Source: DATMER01 sp031390755
GTDB taxonomy: Bacteria > Acidobacteriota > Thermoanaerobaculia > Multivoradales > UBA5704
DNA: 64,000 nt
Direction of reading: 5' to 3'
NCBI GenBank assembly: GCA_031390755.1
Contig: JANMTS010000097.1
Coordinates: 1-64,000, forward strand
Below the pieces are notes generated by a model. It saw only the letters and a list, made by a program, of their open reading frames with translations, ran no database searches and was not told where the DNA came from. Of the stretch, positions 32,656 through 41,264 are shown piece by piece. The translations under genes were made by a program, and so were the position numbers. Position 1 is the first letter of the stretch. Every line of letters starts with the position of its first letter.

Positions 32656-33759
32656 ATGACAGCCGAAACACCCTCACGGAACGCCGAGCCTGCCGGAAGT
32701 GGCGGAAACGCCACGATCAAGGAAGTGGCTCGCCTCGCGCGTGTCTCGGTGGCGACGGTGTCCCGGGTGCTCAACGACAAGGGGCCGGTCCGCGACGAGA
32801 CCCGCCAGCGCATTCTGGAGGTGGTCCGGAGCCTGAGCTATGTGCCCCACGGCGCGGCGCGGAGCCTCACCACCAACCAGACCGACACGCTGGGCGTCCT
32901 GCTTCCCGACATCTACGGCGAGTTCTTCTCCGAGCTGATCCGCGGCATCGACTCCGCGGCGCGGCGGCGGGGCTATCACGTGCTGGTCTCCGGGTCGCAC
33001 GAGGACCGGGAGGAGGTCCAGGCGGTCCTGCGCACCCTGCGCGGCCGGGTCGACGGGCTGATCCTCATGACCCCCTCGGCCGACATGCTGGAGGCGCTGC
33101 GCTCGGTCCCTCCCGAGACGCTGCCCACCGTGCTGCTCAACTGCCCGTCCACCTCGCTCCCCTTCGACTCCCTGAACGTCGACAACCGGGGCGGAGCCCG
33201 GGCCATGGTCCGGCACCTGTTCGGCCTTGGCCACCGGCGCATCGCGTTCATCCAGGGGCCGCTCGACAACCACGAGGCGCGGGAGCGCCTGGGCGGCTAC
33301 CGCGACGCGGTCCGCGCGCTGGGAGCCGAGATGGACCCGGCGCTGGAGATCCGCGGCGACTTCAGCGAAGAGGCCGGCTGCCGGGCAGGGGAGAGGATCC
33401 TCGCGGTCCGGCCGCGGCCGACGGCGGTGTTCGCGGCCAACGACGCCATGGCCATCGGATGTCTCTATGCGTTGCGCGAAGCCGGAATCGAGGTGCCCGG
33501 AGAGGTGGCCCTGGCCGGCTTCGACGACATTCCCATCGCGCGGTACATGAGCCCGGCCCTGACCTCGGTGGGAGTGCCCATCGCCGAGCTCGGCGCGCTC
33601 GCGATGGAACGCCTGCTCGACGCGATGCGGCAGAAGGGAAGCCGCCCGCCGCGCCACGAGAGCCTGCCGCCAGCCCTGGTGGTCCGAGGCTCGTGCGGCG
33701 CACCAGGGGTGCCTGGAGATAGAAGCACTTCGAGATCGATCCGGAAGGAAATCCTGTGA
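32656..33759 (+). CDS. LacI-family transcriptional repressor of the glucan operon
   Basis: The 367-residue product has the LacI helix-turn-helix and hinge (ATIKEVARLARVSVATVSRV, residues about 19-38, then ARSLTTNQTDTLGVLLP). A periplasmic-binding-protein-like effector domain follows (DGLILMTPSADM, FDSLNVDNRGGARAMVRHL, PTAVFAANDAMAIG, EVALAGFDDIPIARYMSPAL). The effector is probably a gluco-oligosaccharide, inferred from the downstream genes. It starts 30 bases after a perfect LacI operator, and its stop is 29 bases before the TonB receptor ATG, so it heads one long operon. Confidence 0.92.
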   Translation: MTAETPSRNAEPAGSGGNATIKEVARLARVSVATVSRVLNDKGPVRDETRQRILEVVRSLSYVPHGAARSLTTNQTDTLGVLLPDIYGEFFSELIRGIDSAARRRGYHVLVSGSHEDREEVQAVLRTLRGRVDGLILMTPSADMLEALRSVPPETLPTVLLNCPSTSLPFDSLNVDNRGGARAMVRHLFGLGHRRIAFIQGPLDNHEARERLGGYRDAVRALGAEMDPALEIRGDFSEEAGCRAGERILAVRPRPTAVFAANDAMAIGCLYALREAGIEVPGEVALAGFDDIPIARYMSPALTSVGVPIAELGALAMERLLDAMRQKGSRPPRHESLPPALVVRGSCGAPGVPGDRSTSRSIRKEIL

Positions 33760-33788
33760 AACCCATTTCGAGAAGGAGGTTCGCAACG

Positions 33789-36767
33789 ATGAACAGCCAT
33801 TCGGGCAAGGGCCGGCTCAAGGCTCTGGGACCTCTGCTTCTGGGCGCGGTGCTGGCCCTGATGGCAGTGGCTCCCGTGGCGGCACAGAACAGCACCTCGT
33901 CGATCCGCGGCGTGGTGGCGGACTCCTCGGGTCCGCTCGCCGAGGCGACCGTCGAGGCGGTGAGCACCGCCAGCGGCTTCCGTTACTCCGCCACGACCGG
34001 CACGGACGGAAACTTCGCCCTGCAGGGGCTCAACCCGGGGGTCTATGAGGTGACCGTCTCCTCCGGGGCCTACTCCCCCCAGAGCCGCACCGTCCAGGTT
34101 CTGATCGGCCAGGACGTCGACGTGAAGTTCGTGCTCTCGCCGAGCGAGATGTTCACGGAGGACGTGACCGTGGTCGGCGACGCCGTGCAGCTCCTGGTGG
34201 AGACCCGCACGTCGGAGATCGGGACCAACATCACGCCCCGGCAGATCGAGTCGCTGCCGCAGAACAACCGGAATTTCCTGGGCCTCGCGGCCCTGGCGCC
34301 GGGCGTCCGTTTCACGGACAACCAGGATGAGGCCGGGCAGAAAGCCCGCAGCGGCGGTTCGGACTCCCGCCAGATCAACGTTTTCATCGACGGCCTGTCG
34401 TACAAGAACGACATCCTGCAGGGCGGTGCGTTCATGCAGGACTCCAGCCGCGGCAACTCCTTCCCGCAGAACGCGGTGCAGGAGTTCCGGGTGCTGACCC
34501 AGAACTACAAGGCCGAGTACGAGAAGGCCTCCGCGGCCGTGATCACCGCCGTCACCAAGTCGGGCGGCAACGAGTTCCACGGCGACCTCCTCTATCTGTA
34601 TCAGGACAAGGATCTCGTGGCCCAGGACGACTTTTCGCGCGACCGCGGCGACAAGAAGCCCGAGTACGAGCGCAAGCAGTCCGGCCTCTCGCTCGGCGGT
34701 CCGATCCAGCAGGACAAGCTGCACTTCTTCCTCTCCTACGAGGGCAACGAGCAGGACCGTCTGGCCACGGTGTTCCGCGGTGGCTCGTACAGCTCCGCTC
34801 CCGCCAACGTGCGTCAATTCATCGACGGGTTCGATACCGGCGTGCTGACCTCGCCCTTCGAATCCGATCTGTTCTTCGGCAAGCTCTCGTGGCAGCCCAC
34901 CGCCGGCCAGACGCTCTTCCTCACCGGCCACCGCCGAGACGAGCAGGAGGTCCGGGGCTTCGGCGGCCAGCGCACCCGCGACGGCGCCGAGAGCCTGGAG
35001 GTCGGCACGGACGCCTTCGTGGCCAAGCACACCTGGGTGATCGGCGACTACCTCAACGAGGCCTCGCTCACCTCCCAGACCCTGCAATGGGCCCCGACGG
35101 GGCTGTCCACCGATTCGCCCCGGCTCAACTACATCGGCATCCTCGACGTGGGCGGCAAGGACGCGACCCAGGACTTCAAGCAGGACCGCATCGGTGTGCG
35201 CGACGACGTGTCCACCGCGTTCGAGTGGCGCGGCACCCACACGGTGAAGGGCGGCCTGTCGTTCAACTGGATGGACTACACGGTCTCCAAGCGGACGTTC
35301 GAGAACGGTCTGTTCGAGTTCCGGTCGGACGAGAGCTGGCAGTTCCCGTTCCAGGCCCGCGTCGGCTTCGGCGACCCCGAGCTGGAGTTCAGCAACGAGC
35401 AGGCCGGCCTCTATCTCCAGGACGACTGGCAGGTCACCAGCAACCTTACGCTGAACCTCGGCGTGCGCTGGGACTACGAGTCGAACATGATCAACAACGA
35501 CTACCGGACTCCGCCGGAGCTGGTGTCGTCCCTCCAGAACGCCTGCCGCACCTACGGCCAGCCGGTGGGCGGCAAGACCACCTGGTGCCTGCGGGACTTC
35601 CTCGACCTCTCGCGCTACACCACGGACGGCAGCGACCGCGATCCCTACTACGGTGCGGTCCAGCCGCGCATCGGCTTCGCCTGGGACGTGCGTGGCGACG
35701 CGAAGAGCGTGATCTTCGGCGGCTGGGGCAAGTACTATGACCGCGTCAACTTGAACGACATCTTCGACGAGCAGTACCGGCAGCAGTACAAGATCTATTC
35801 GTTCTGCTTCTCGGCGGACGGCAGCCCGACGCCGAACTGCAGCGTGCCGGCGATCGCCTGGCGGCCCGAGTATCAGTCGGCCGAGGCCCTGAGGCAGCTC
35901 GTGGCGCGCGGCCAGGCTCCCGGCCCCGAGGTCTTCCTGGTCGACAACGAGATGAAGCCGCCGCGGTCCGATCAGTTCACGCTCGGCCTGCGCCAGCAGC
36001 TGGGAAGCTGGTTGACCTCGGTGTCGTACGTCGGGGTGCGCGGCTACAACAACATGATGTATTTCTTCGGCGACCTGCCGCCGGGCACCGGGTTCAACGA
36101 CCGCTTCGGCAACAACGTGTCGGTGCCGGGGTACGCCCGCGTGTTCATCACGACCCAGACGCGCCGCAGCTGGTATGACGGCATCCTGGTGAACCTCGAC
36201 CACCCCATCACCGCGAACGGCAAGTGGGGCTTCAACCTCGCCTACACCTACGCCGAGGCGAAGCAGACCGGAACCGACAACCCGGGCGAGGGGATCGCGT
36301 TCGGCGCCTTCGACTATCTCAATCCCGAGAGCCTGTACAAGTTCCCGGGTACGAACGACGAGCGTCACCGGCTCGTGATGAGCGGCATCGTCGCCCTGCC
36401 CTGGAACTTCACGGCGTCGTCGATCATCACCCTGGGCTCGGGCGTGCCGTTCACCGTGTTCGACGACTCCACCGCTCCGTTCACGGTGCGCTGGAACGAA
36501 GGACGGCCGGAGAAGAAGGACTTCATCATTCCGGACGCCTGGGCCTACCGCAGCGTCGACGCACGGCTGGAATGGCAGGCTCCGACGATCGCCGACCGGG
36601 TGACCGTCAGCCTGATCGGCGAAGGGTTCAACGTGCTCAACTTCGACAACGGCGGCTGCTTCGAAAGCTTCAAGCCGCGGCTGCCCTCGACCAACCAGCG
36701 GTTCGGCGAGCCGAACTGCCAGTTCAACACCCGCCGGTTCCAGGGCGGAGTGAGAGTGGGGTTCTGA
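33789..36767 (+). CDS. TonB-dependent outer-membrane receptor (Oar-like)
   Basis: The 992-residue product has a signal peptide (LLLGAVLALMAVAPVAAQ), an N-terminal carboxypeptidase-regulatory-like domain (SIRGVVADSSGPLAEATVEA), a plug domain (IGTNITPRQIESLPQNNRNF...VFIDGLSYKND) and a C-terminal beta-barrel of about 750 residues ending in Phe (FQGGVRVGF), as outer-membrane proteins do. AAGGAGG precedes ATG 33789, so I prefer it to the GTG at 33756. Its place in a LacI-controlled glycoside-hydrolase operon suggests uptake of a glucan or its oligosaccharides. Confidence 0.88.
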   Translation: MNSHSGKGRLKALGPLLLGAVLALMAVAPVAAQNSTSSIRGVVADSSGPLAEATVEAVSTASGFRYSATTGTDGNFALQGLNPGVYEVTVSSGAYSPQSRTVQVLIGQDVDVKFVLSPSEMFTEDVTVVGDAVQLLVETRTSEIGTNITPRQIESLPQNNRNFLGLAALAPGVRFTDNQDEAGQKARSGGSDSRQINVFIDGLSYKNDILQGGAFMQDSSRGNSFPQNAVQEFRVLTQNYKAEYEKASAAVITAVTKSGGNEFHGDLLYLYQDKDLVAQDDFSRDRGDKKPEYERKQSGLSLGGPIQQDKLHFFLSYEGNEQDRLATVFRGGSYSSAPANVRQFIDGFDTGVLTSPFESDLFFGKLSWQPTAGQTLFLTGHRRDEQEVRGFGGQRTRDGAESLEVGTDAFVAKHTWVIGDYLNEASLTSQTLQWAPTGLSTDSPRLNYIGILDVGGKDATQDFKQDRIGVRDDVSTAFEWRGTHTVKGGLSFNWMDYTVSKRTFENGLFEFRSDESWQFPFQARVGFGDPELEFSNEQAGLYLQDDWQVTSNLTLNLGVRWDYESNMINNDYRTPPELVSSLQNACRTYGQPVGGKTTWCLRDFLDLSRYTTDGSDRDPYYGAVQPRIGFAWDVRGDAKSVIFGGWGKYYDRVNLNDIFDEQYRQQYKIYSFCFSADGSPTPNCSVPAIAWRPEYQSAEALRQLVARGQAPGPEVFLVDNEMKPPRSDQFTLGLRQQLGSWLTSVSYVGVRGYNNMMYFFGDLPPGTGFNDRFGNNVSVPGYARVFITTQTRRSWYDGILVNLDHPITANGKWGFNLAYTYAEAKQTGTDNPGEGIAFGAFDYLNPESLYKFPGTNDERHRLVMSGIVALPWNFTASSIITLGSGVPFTVFDDSTAPFTVRWNEGRPEKKDFIIPDAWAYRSVDARLEWQAPTIADRVTVSLIGEGFNVLNFDNGGCFESFKPRLPSTNQRFGEPNCQFNTRRFQGGVRVGF

Positions 36768-36768
36768 G

Positions 36769-38220
36769 TTGAAAAGGGTCGGCGGATCGCTCCTGCTCCT
36801 GCCCCTCCTGCTTCTGCATCTGGCAGCGGCGGGGTGCGCTCCGCCGGCCCGCCCTTTTCCCGCAACCGTCGCAGCGCCGCCGTTCCCGTCCGTCTCGACG
36901 GCGGTCTCGGCATCCCCTGTCGTCGACAGGCTCCAGGAACAGACCTTCCGGTATTTCTGGGATCTGGCCAACCCGGAGAACGGTCTGGTTCCCGACCGCT
37001 GGCCCACGCCGTCGTTCTCCAGCATCGCCGCGGTCGGCTTCGCGCTGACCGCCTATCCGGTGGGCGCCGAGCACGGCTGGATCACGCGCGGGCAGGCCCG
37101 GGACCGCGTCCTCACGACGCTCGATTTCTTCCTCACGGCGCCGCAGGGGCCGCAGGCCTCCGGTGCGACCGGCCACCGCGGTTTCTACTATCACTTCCTG
37201 GACATGGAGACCGGCCACCGCTTCGAGACGGTCGAGCTGTCCACGATCGACACCGCGCTGCTGGCGGCGGGCGCCCTGTTCTGTCAGTCGTATTTCGATG
37301 GCGATGATCCCGACGAGACTGCGGTCCGCGAGAAGGCGGAGGAGCTCTACCGCCGGATCGACTGGACCTGGATCCAGCCGCGGGCGCCGCTCGTCTCCAT
37401 GGGCTGGACCCCCGAGGAGGGATTCCACACCTACGACTGGCGCGGCTTCAACGAAGCCATGATCCTCTACGTGCTCGCGCTGGGCTCGCCGACCCATCCG
37501 GTCGAGCCCGCGGCCTGGGAGGCGTTCACCGAGACCTACCGGTGGGGCACGTTCCAGGGCCAGGAGCACCTGAACTTCGCGCCGCTTTTCGGCCATCAGT
37601 ACTCGCACGTCTGGATCGATTTCCGGGGCATCCAGGACAAGTACATGAAAGGCCGCGGGCTCGATTATTTCGAGAACGCCCGGCGCGCCACGCTCTCGCA
37701 GCGGGCCTACGCCATCGCCAACCCGGGCGGTTTCCGCGGCTACGGCGAGAATGTCTGGGGGCTCACGGCCAGCGACGGTCCGCTGGACGGTGACGTGGAG
37801 ATCGACGGCCGGAAGATCCGTTTCATGACCTATGCGGCACGCGGGGCCGCCATGGGGGAGATCCGCGACGACGGCACGATCGCGCCCACGGCCGCGGCGT
37901 CGTCCATCCCGTTCGCGCCGGAAATCGCGATCCCGGCGATCGAGGAGATGGACCGCCGGTGGGGAACCCACCTGGTCTCCAAGTACGGGTTCCTCGACGC
38001 GTTCAATCCCACGCTGGACAAGCCGATGGCCACCCATCACGGCAAGGTCGTGCCCGGCGTGGGCTGGTTCGACGGCGACTACCTGGGGATCGATCAGGGC
38101 CCGATCGTCGCGATGATCGAGAACCATCGCACTGACTTGATCTGGGAGACGATGCGCCGCAACCCCCACATCGTCCGCGGCCTGCAGCGGGCCGGCTTCA
38201 CGGGAGGCTGGCTGGAGTGA
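36769..38220 (+). CDS. GH144-like glycoamylase-domain lipoprotein (probable beta-1,2-glucanase)
   Basis: The 483-residue product starts at TTG two bases after the receptor stop. It has a lipoprotein signal (LLLLPLLLLHLAAAGC, Cys23) and a glycoamylase-like alpha/alpha-barrel: LQEQTFRYFWDLANPENGLV, GFNEAMILYVLALGSP, WIDFRGIQDKYMKGRGLDYF, YAIANPGGFRGYGENVWGLT and YGFLDAFNP. This pattern matches GH144 and related endo-beta-1,2-glucanases. It probably sits on the outer or inner membrane facing the periplasm and cuts beta-1,2-glucan into sophoro-oligosaccharides. The substrate is inferred from the family; a beta-1,3 or other glucan cannot be excluded. Confidence 0.82.
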   Translation: MKRVGGSLLLLPLLLLHLAAAGCAPPARPFPATVAAPPFPSVSTAVSASPVVDRLQEQTFRYFWDLANPENGLVPDRWPTPSFSSIAAVGFALTAYPVGAEHGWITRGQARDRVLTTLDFFLTAPQGPQASGATGHRGFYYHFLDMETGHRFETVELSTIDTALLAAGALFCQSYFDGDDPDETAVREKAEELYRRIDWTWIQPRAPLVSMGWTPEEGFHTYDWRGFNEAMILYVLALGSPTHPVEPAAWEAFTETYRWGTFQGQEHLNFAPLFGHQYSHVWIDFRGIQDKYMKGRGLDYFENARRATLSQRAYAIANPGGFRGYGENVWGLTASDGPLDGDVEIDGRKIRFMTYAARGAAMGEIRDDGTIAPTAAASSIPFAPEIAIPAIEEMDRRWGTHLVSKYGFLDAFNPTLDKPMATHHGKVVPGVGWFDGDYLGIDQGPIVAMIENHRTDLIWETMRRNPHIVRGLQRAGFTGGWLE

Positions 38221-39512
38221 GGCCGGGCCTTCCCGGATCGGCCGTGCTGGCCATCGCAGTGCTCGCCGGGTTGGCGAGCTGTGCGAAGGACGCCGACCGT
38301 CCCATCCAACTCTGGGGCCTCGGGCGAGAGGGCGAGGTGGTGCCCGAGCTGCTGCCGGCGTTCGAGGCGGGCCACCCGGGCATCCGGGTCGAGGCCCAGC
38401 AGATCCCCTGGACCGCGGCGCACGAGAAGATCCTCACCGCCTTCGTGGGCGACTCCGCTCCCGACGTGGGGCAGGTCGGCAACACCTGGATTCCCGAGCT
38501 TGCCGCGATCGGCGCCATCGAGCCGCTCGACGACTATCTGAAAGGTTCCAAAGAGATCCTGGCCGGCGACTACTTCCCCGGCATCTGGGACACCAACGTG
38601 GTGGACGGCCACGTCTGGGGCATCCCCTGGTACGTGGACACCCGGATCCTCTTCTACCGCAGCGACCTCCTCGCCGAGGTGGGGTTTCCGGAGGCTCCGC
38701 GCACCTGGAGCCAGTGGATGGAGGCCATGGACCGGCTGAAGAAGCGCGCCGGGCCGAAGGGCTACGCGATCCTCCTGCCCACGGACGAGTGGCAGCCGCC
38801 GGTGGCCATGGCTCTCCAGCAGAAGGCGCCGCTGCTGCGCGACGGCGACCGGCGGGGCGGCTTCCGCGAGCCGCGCTTCCGCGCCGCGTTCGACGCCTAC
38901 CGCGCGATCTACGACCGCGGCTACGCCTCGGTGGTTCCCAACAGCCAGGTCGGCAACCTGTATCAACAGTTCGCCGAAGGCGCGTTCGCCATGTACATCA
39001 CCGGCCCGTGGAACCTGGGAGAGATGCGGAGCCGCCTGCCGCCGGAGATGCAGGACCGCTGGGCCACGGCGCCGCTGCCGGCGCCGGACGGCCAGGCGTG
39101 GCCCGGAGCGTCGGTGGCGGGCGGCGCGAGCCTCGTCATCTTCCGTTCGTCGGGCCGCTCGTCGGAACGGAAAGCCCAGTCCTGGCAGCTCATCGAGCAC
39201 CTGTCGCGCCAGGACCAGCAGGTCCGGTTCTTCCAGCTCACCGGCGACCTGCCCGCCCGCAAGGCCGCCTGGTCGACGCCGGAGCTGGCCGGCGATTCCC
39301 GGGCGCGGGCCTTCTGGATTCAACTCCAGAACGTGCTGCCGACCCCCAAGGTGCCGGAGTGGGAGCAGATCACCACGATGATCGTCGAGCGGGCCGAGTC
39401 CGTCATCCGCGGCCGGACCACACCGGATCAGGCGCTGGAGATCCTGGACCGCGACGTCGACCGGCTGCTCGAAAAGCGCCGCTGGCTCCTGGATCGGAGG
39501 CGGCAGCCGTGA
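38217..39512 (+). CDS. ABC-transporter sugar-binding lipoprotein
   Basis: The 431-residue product is an extracellular solute-binding protein (family 1 type). A lipobox-like LAGLASCAKD comes at the N-terminus, then IQLWGLGREGEVVPELLPAF, GDSAPDVGQVGNTW, VWGIPWYVDTRILFYRSDLL and FAEGAFAMYITGPWNLGEM. GTG 38217 overlaps the glucanase stop as GTGA. Bound ligand is probably a gluco-oligosaccharide delivered by the receptor and glucanase upstream. Two permease genes follow, but no ATPase gene is in the operon, so a shared MsiK/UgpC-type ATPase elsewhere is expected. Confidence 0.9.
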   Translation: MRPGLPGSAVLAIAVLAGLASCAKDADRPIQLWGLGREGEVVPELLPAFEAGHPGIRVEAQQIPWTAAHEKILTAFVGDSAPDVGQVGNTWIPELAAIGAIEPLDDYLKGSKEILAGDYFPGIWDTNVVDGHVWGIPWYVDTRILFYRSDLLAEVGFPEAPRTWSQWMEAMDRLKKRAGPKGYAILLPTDEWQPPVAMALQQKAPLLRDGDRRGGFREPRFRAAFDAYRAIYDRGYASVVPNSQVGNLYQQFAEGAFAMYITGPWNLGEMRSRLPPEMQDRWATAPLPAPDGQAWPGASVAGGASLVIFRSSGRSSERKAQSWQLIEHLSRQDQQVRFFQLTGDLPARKAAWSTPELAGDSRARAFWIQLQNVLPTPKVPEWEQITTMIVERAESVIRGRTTPDQALEILDRDVDRLLEKRRWLLDRRRQP

Positions 39513-40405
39513 CCGCGCCGTGGCGCAAGCGCGAGGCCTGGGCGGCGGTCTTCTTCCTGGCGCCGGCGATGGGCGCGATGATCGCCTTCTTCTTCCTGCC
39601 GGTGATCGCGTCGCTCCTGCTCAGCCTGACCGACTTCGACATCTATGCGCTGGCCGATCCGGCCAACGCCCGCTTCATCGGCCTGGCCAATTACATAAGG
39701 CTGATGCAGGACCCGGTGTTCTGGAAGGCGCTCGCCAACACCTCGATCTTCGTGGTGGTATGCGGTCCGCTCACCCTCGCGCTGGCGCTCGCGGCGGCGC
39801 TCCTGGTCAACGCGAAGATGGTCCGCGCGAAGGCGCTCTTCCGCACGGCCTACTTCGCGCCCGTGGTGACCACCCTGGTGGCGGTGGCCACGGTCTGGCG
39901 CTATCTCTACCACCCGCGCTTCGGGCTGCTGAACCGCTTCCTGGAGCTGCTCGGCATCGCGCCGATCGACTGGCTGGGCGATCCGCACTGGGCGCTCCCG
40001 GCGATCATCCTGCTCTCCGTGTGGAAGAACTTCGGCTACGACGTGATCGTCCTGGTCGCCGGGCTGAACAGCATCCCGGAAACCCTCTACGAGGCGGCGC
40101 GCCTCGAAGGCGCGGGAATCCGGGCGCAGCTCCGGCACGTCACCGTGCCGATGCTGCTGCCGAGCCTGTTCTTCTGCGGTGTGATCACGACCATCGGCTA
40201 CTTCCAGATTTTCGCCGAGCCCTACGTCATGACCAACGGCGGCGGCCCCCTCAACGCCACGCTGACCCTGGTGCTGTTCATGTACAAGCAGGGTTTCCGC
40301 TGGTGGAGCATGGGCTATGCCGCGACCGTGGCGTTCGCGCTCTGCGCCGTGATCGTGGCGGTGACCACGGTCTTCAACCGCCTGCAGCGCCGGGGAGAGG
40401 CCTGA
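39509..40405 (+). CDS. ABC sugar-transporter permease, first subunit
   Basis: The 298-residue product has six TM helices starting with AWAAVFFLAPAMGAMIAFFF, and the EAA-loop motif of MalF/UgpA-type permeases (YEAARLEGAGIRAQLRHVTV PMLLP). GTG 39509 overlaps the binding-protein stop as GTGA; longer frames upstream are inside that gene. It pairs with the next permease and the upstream binding protein to import oligosaccharides across the inner membrane. Confidence 0.9.
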   Translation: MTAPWRKREAWAAVFFLAPAMGAMIAFFFLPVIASLLLSLTDFDIYALADPANARFIGLANYIRLMQDPVFWKALANTSIFVVVCGPLTLALALAAALLVNAKMVRAKALFRTAYFAPVVTTLVAVATVWRYLYHPRFGLLNRFLELLGIAPIDWLGDPHWALPAIILLSVWKNFGYDVIVLVAGLNSIPETLYEAARLEGAGIRAQLRHVTVPMLLPSLFFCGVITTIGYFQIFAEPYVMTNGGGPLNATLTLVLFMYKQGFRWWSMGYAATVAFALCAVIVAVTTVFNRLQRRGEA

Positions 40406-40424
40406 CGCCCATGGCCCCAGCCAT

Positions 40425-41264
40425 ATGCCTATGACGGCGCAGCGGAAGAAGGCCGCGACCTCGCTGCTGGTTCATCTCCTGCTGGGGCTGCTGGCCGTGG
40501 CGACGATCCTGCCGCTGGTGTGGATGATCTCGGCCTCGTTCATGCCGCCGGGCGAGGCGACCACCGATCCGCCGCCGTTCTTCCCGAGCCGCTTCACGCT
40601 GGAGAGCTACCGCACGCTGTTCACCCGCCTGGACGTGGGGCGGCATCTGATCAACAGCCTCGGGCTCTCGATCGGCGTGACGCTGCTCTCGCTGCTGTTC
40701 AACTCCATGGCGGGCTACGCCTTCGCCAAGCTCCGCTTCCCCGGGCGGGACCGCGGCTTCGCGATCCTGATCGGTGCGCTGGCGATTCCGGGCCAGGTGG
40801 GCATGCTGCCGCTGTTCCTGCTGATGCGGCAGCTGGGGCTGGTGAACAGCTACTGGGGGGTGGTCATCCCGGGGCTGGCGAGCATCCTGGGGATCTTCCT
40901 GGTCCGCCAGTTCGCGCTGTCTATTCCGGACGAGCTGCTCGACGCGGCCCGCGTCGACGGCGCGAGCGAGCTGCGGATCTTCGTCTCCGTGGTGCTGCCG
41001 CTCTGCCGGCCGGTGCTGGCGACGCTCGCCATCATCACCTTCATGAACACCTGGAACGATTTCCTCTGGCCGCTCATCGTGCTCACGGATGGGGCGAAGC
41101 AGACCCTGCCCGTGGCTCTGGCAGGACTGGTGGGGGAGCACGCCCTGGACACCGAGCTGATGATGGCCGGGGCGGTGCTCACGGTTCTGCCGGTGCTGCT
41201 GGTCTTCCTGGCGCTCCAGCGCTCCTACATCGAGGGCATCCTCATGGGGAGCGTCAAGGGATGA
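40425..41264 (+). CDS. ABC sugar-transporter permease, second subunit
   Basis: The 279-residue product has six TM helices and the MalG-type EAA motif (LDAARVDGASELRIFVSVVL PLCRP). The start may be ATG 40425 or ATG 40431; neither has a strong ribosome-binding site, so coupling to the upstream permease 19 bases away is likely. Its stop overlaps the next gene's ATG. Confidence 0.9.
   Translation: MPMTAQRKKAATSLLVHLLLGLLAVATILPLVWMISASFMPPGEATTDPPPFFPSRFTLESYRTLFTRLDVGRHLINSLGLSIGVTLLSLLFNSMAGYAFAKLRFPGRDRGFAILIGALAIPGQVGMLPLFLLMRQLGLVNSYWGVVIPGLASILGIFLVRQFALSIPDELLDAARVDGASELRIFVSVVLPLCRPVLATLAIITFMNTWNDFLWPLIVLTDGAKQTLPVALAGLVGEHALDTELMMAGAVLTVLPVLLVFLALQRSYIEGILMGSVKG

Noticed and set aside
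33465..37025. 1186-codon minus-strand frame opposite the LacI and TonB receptor genes
   Set aside because: Composition is antisense-like and no motif is seen; both sense genes are unmistakable.
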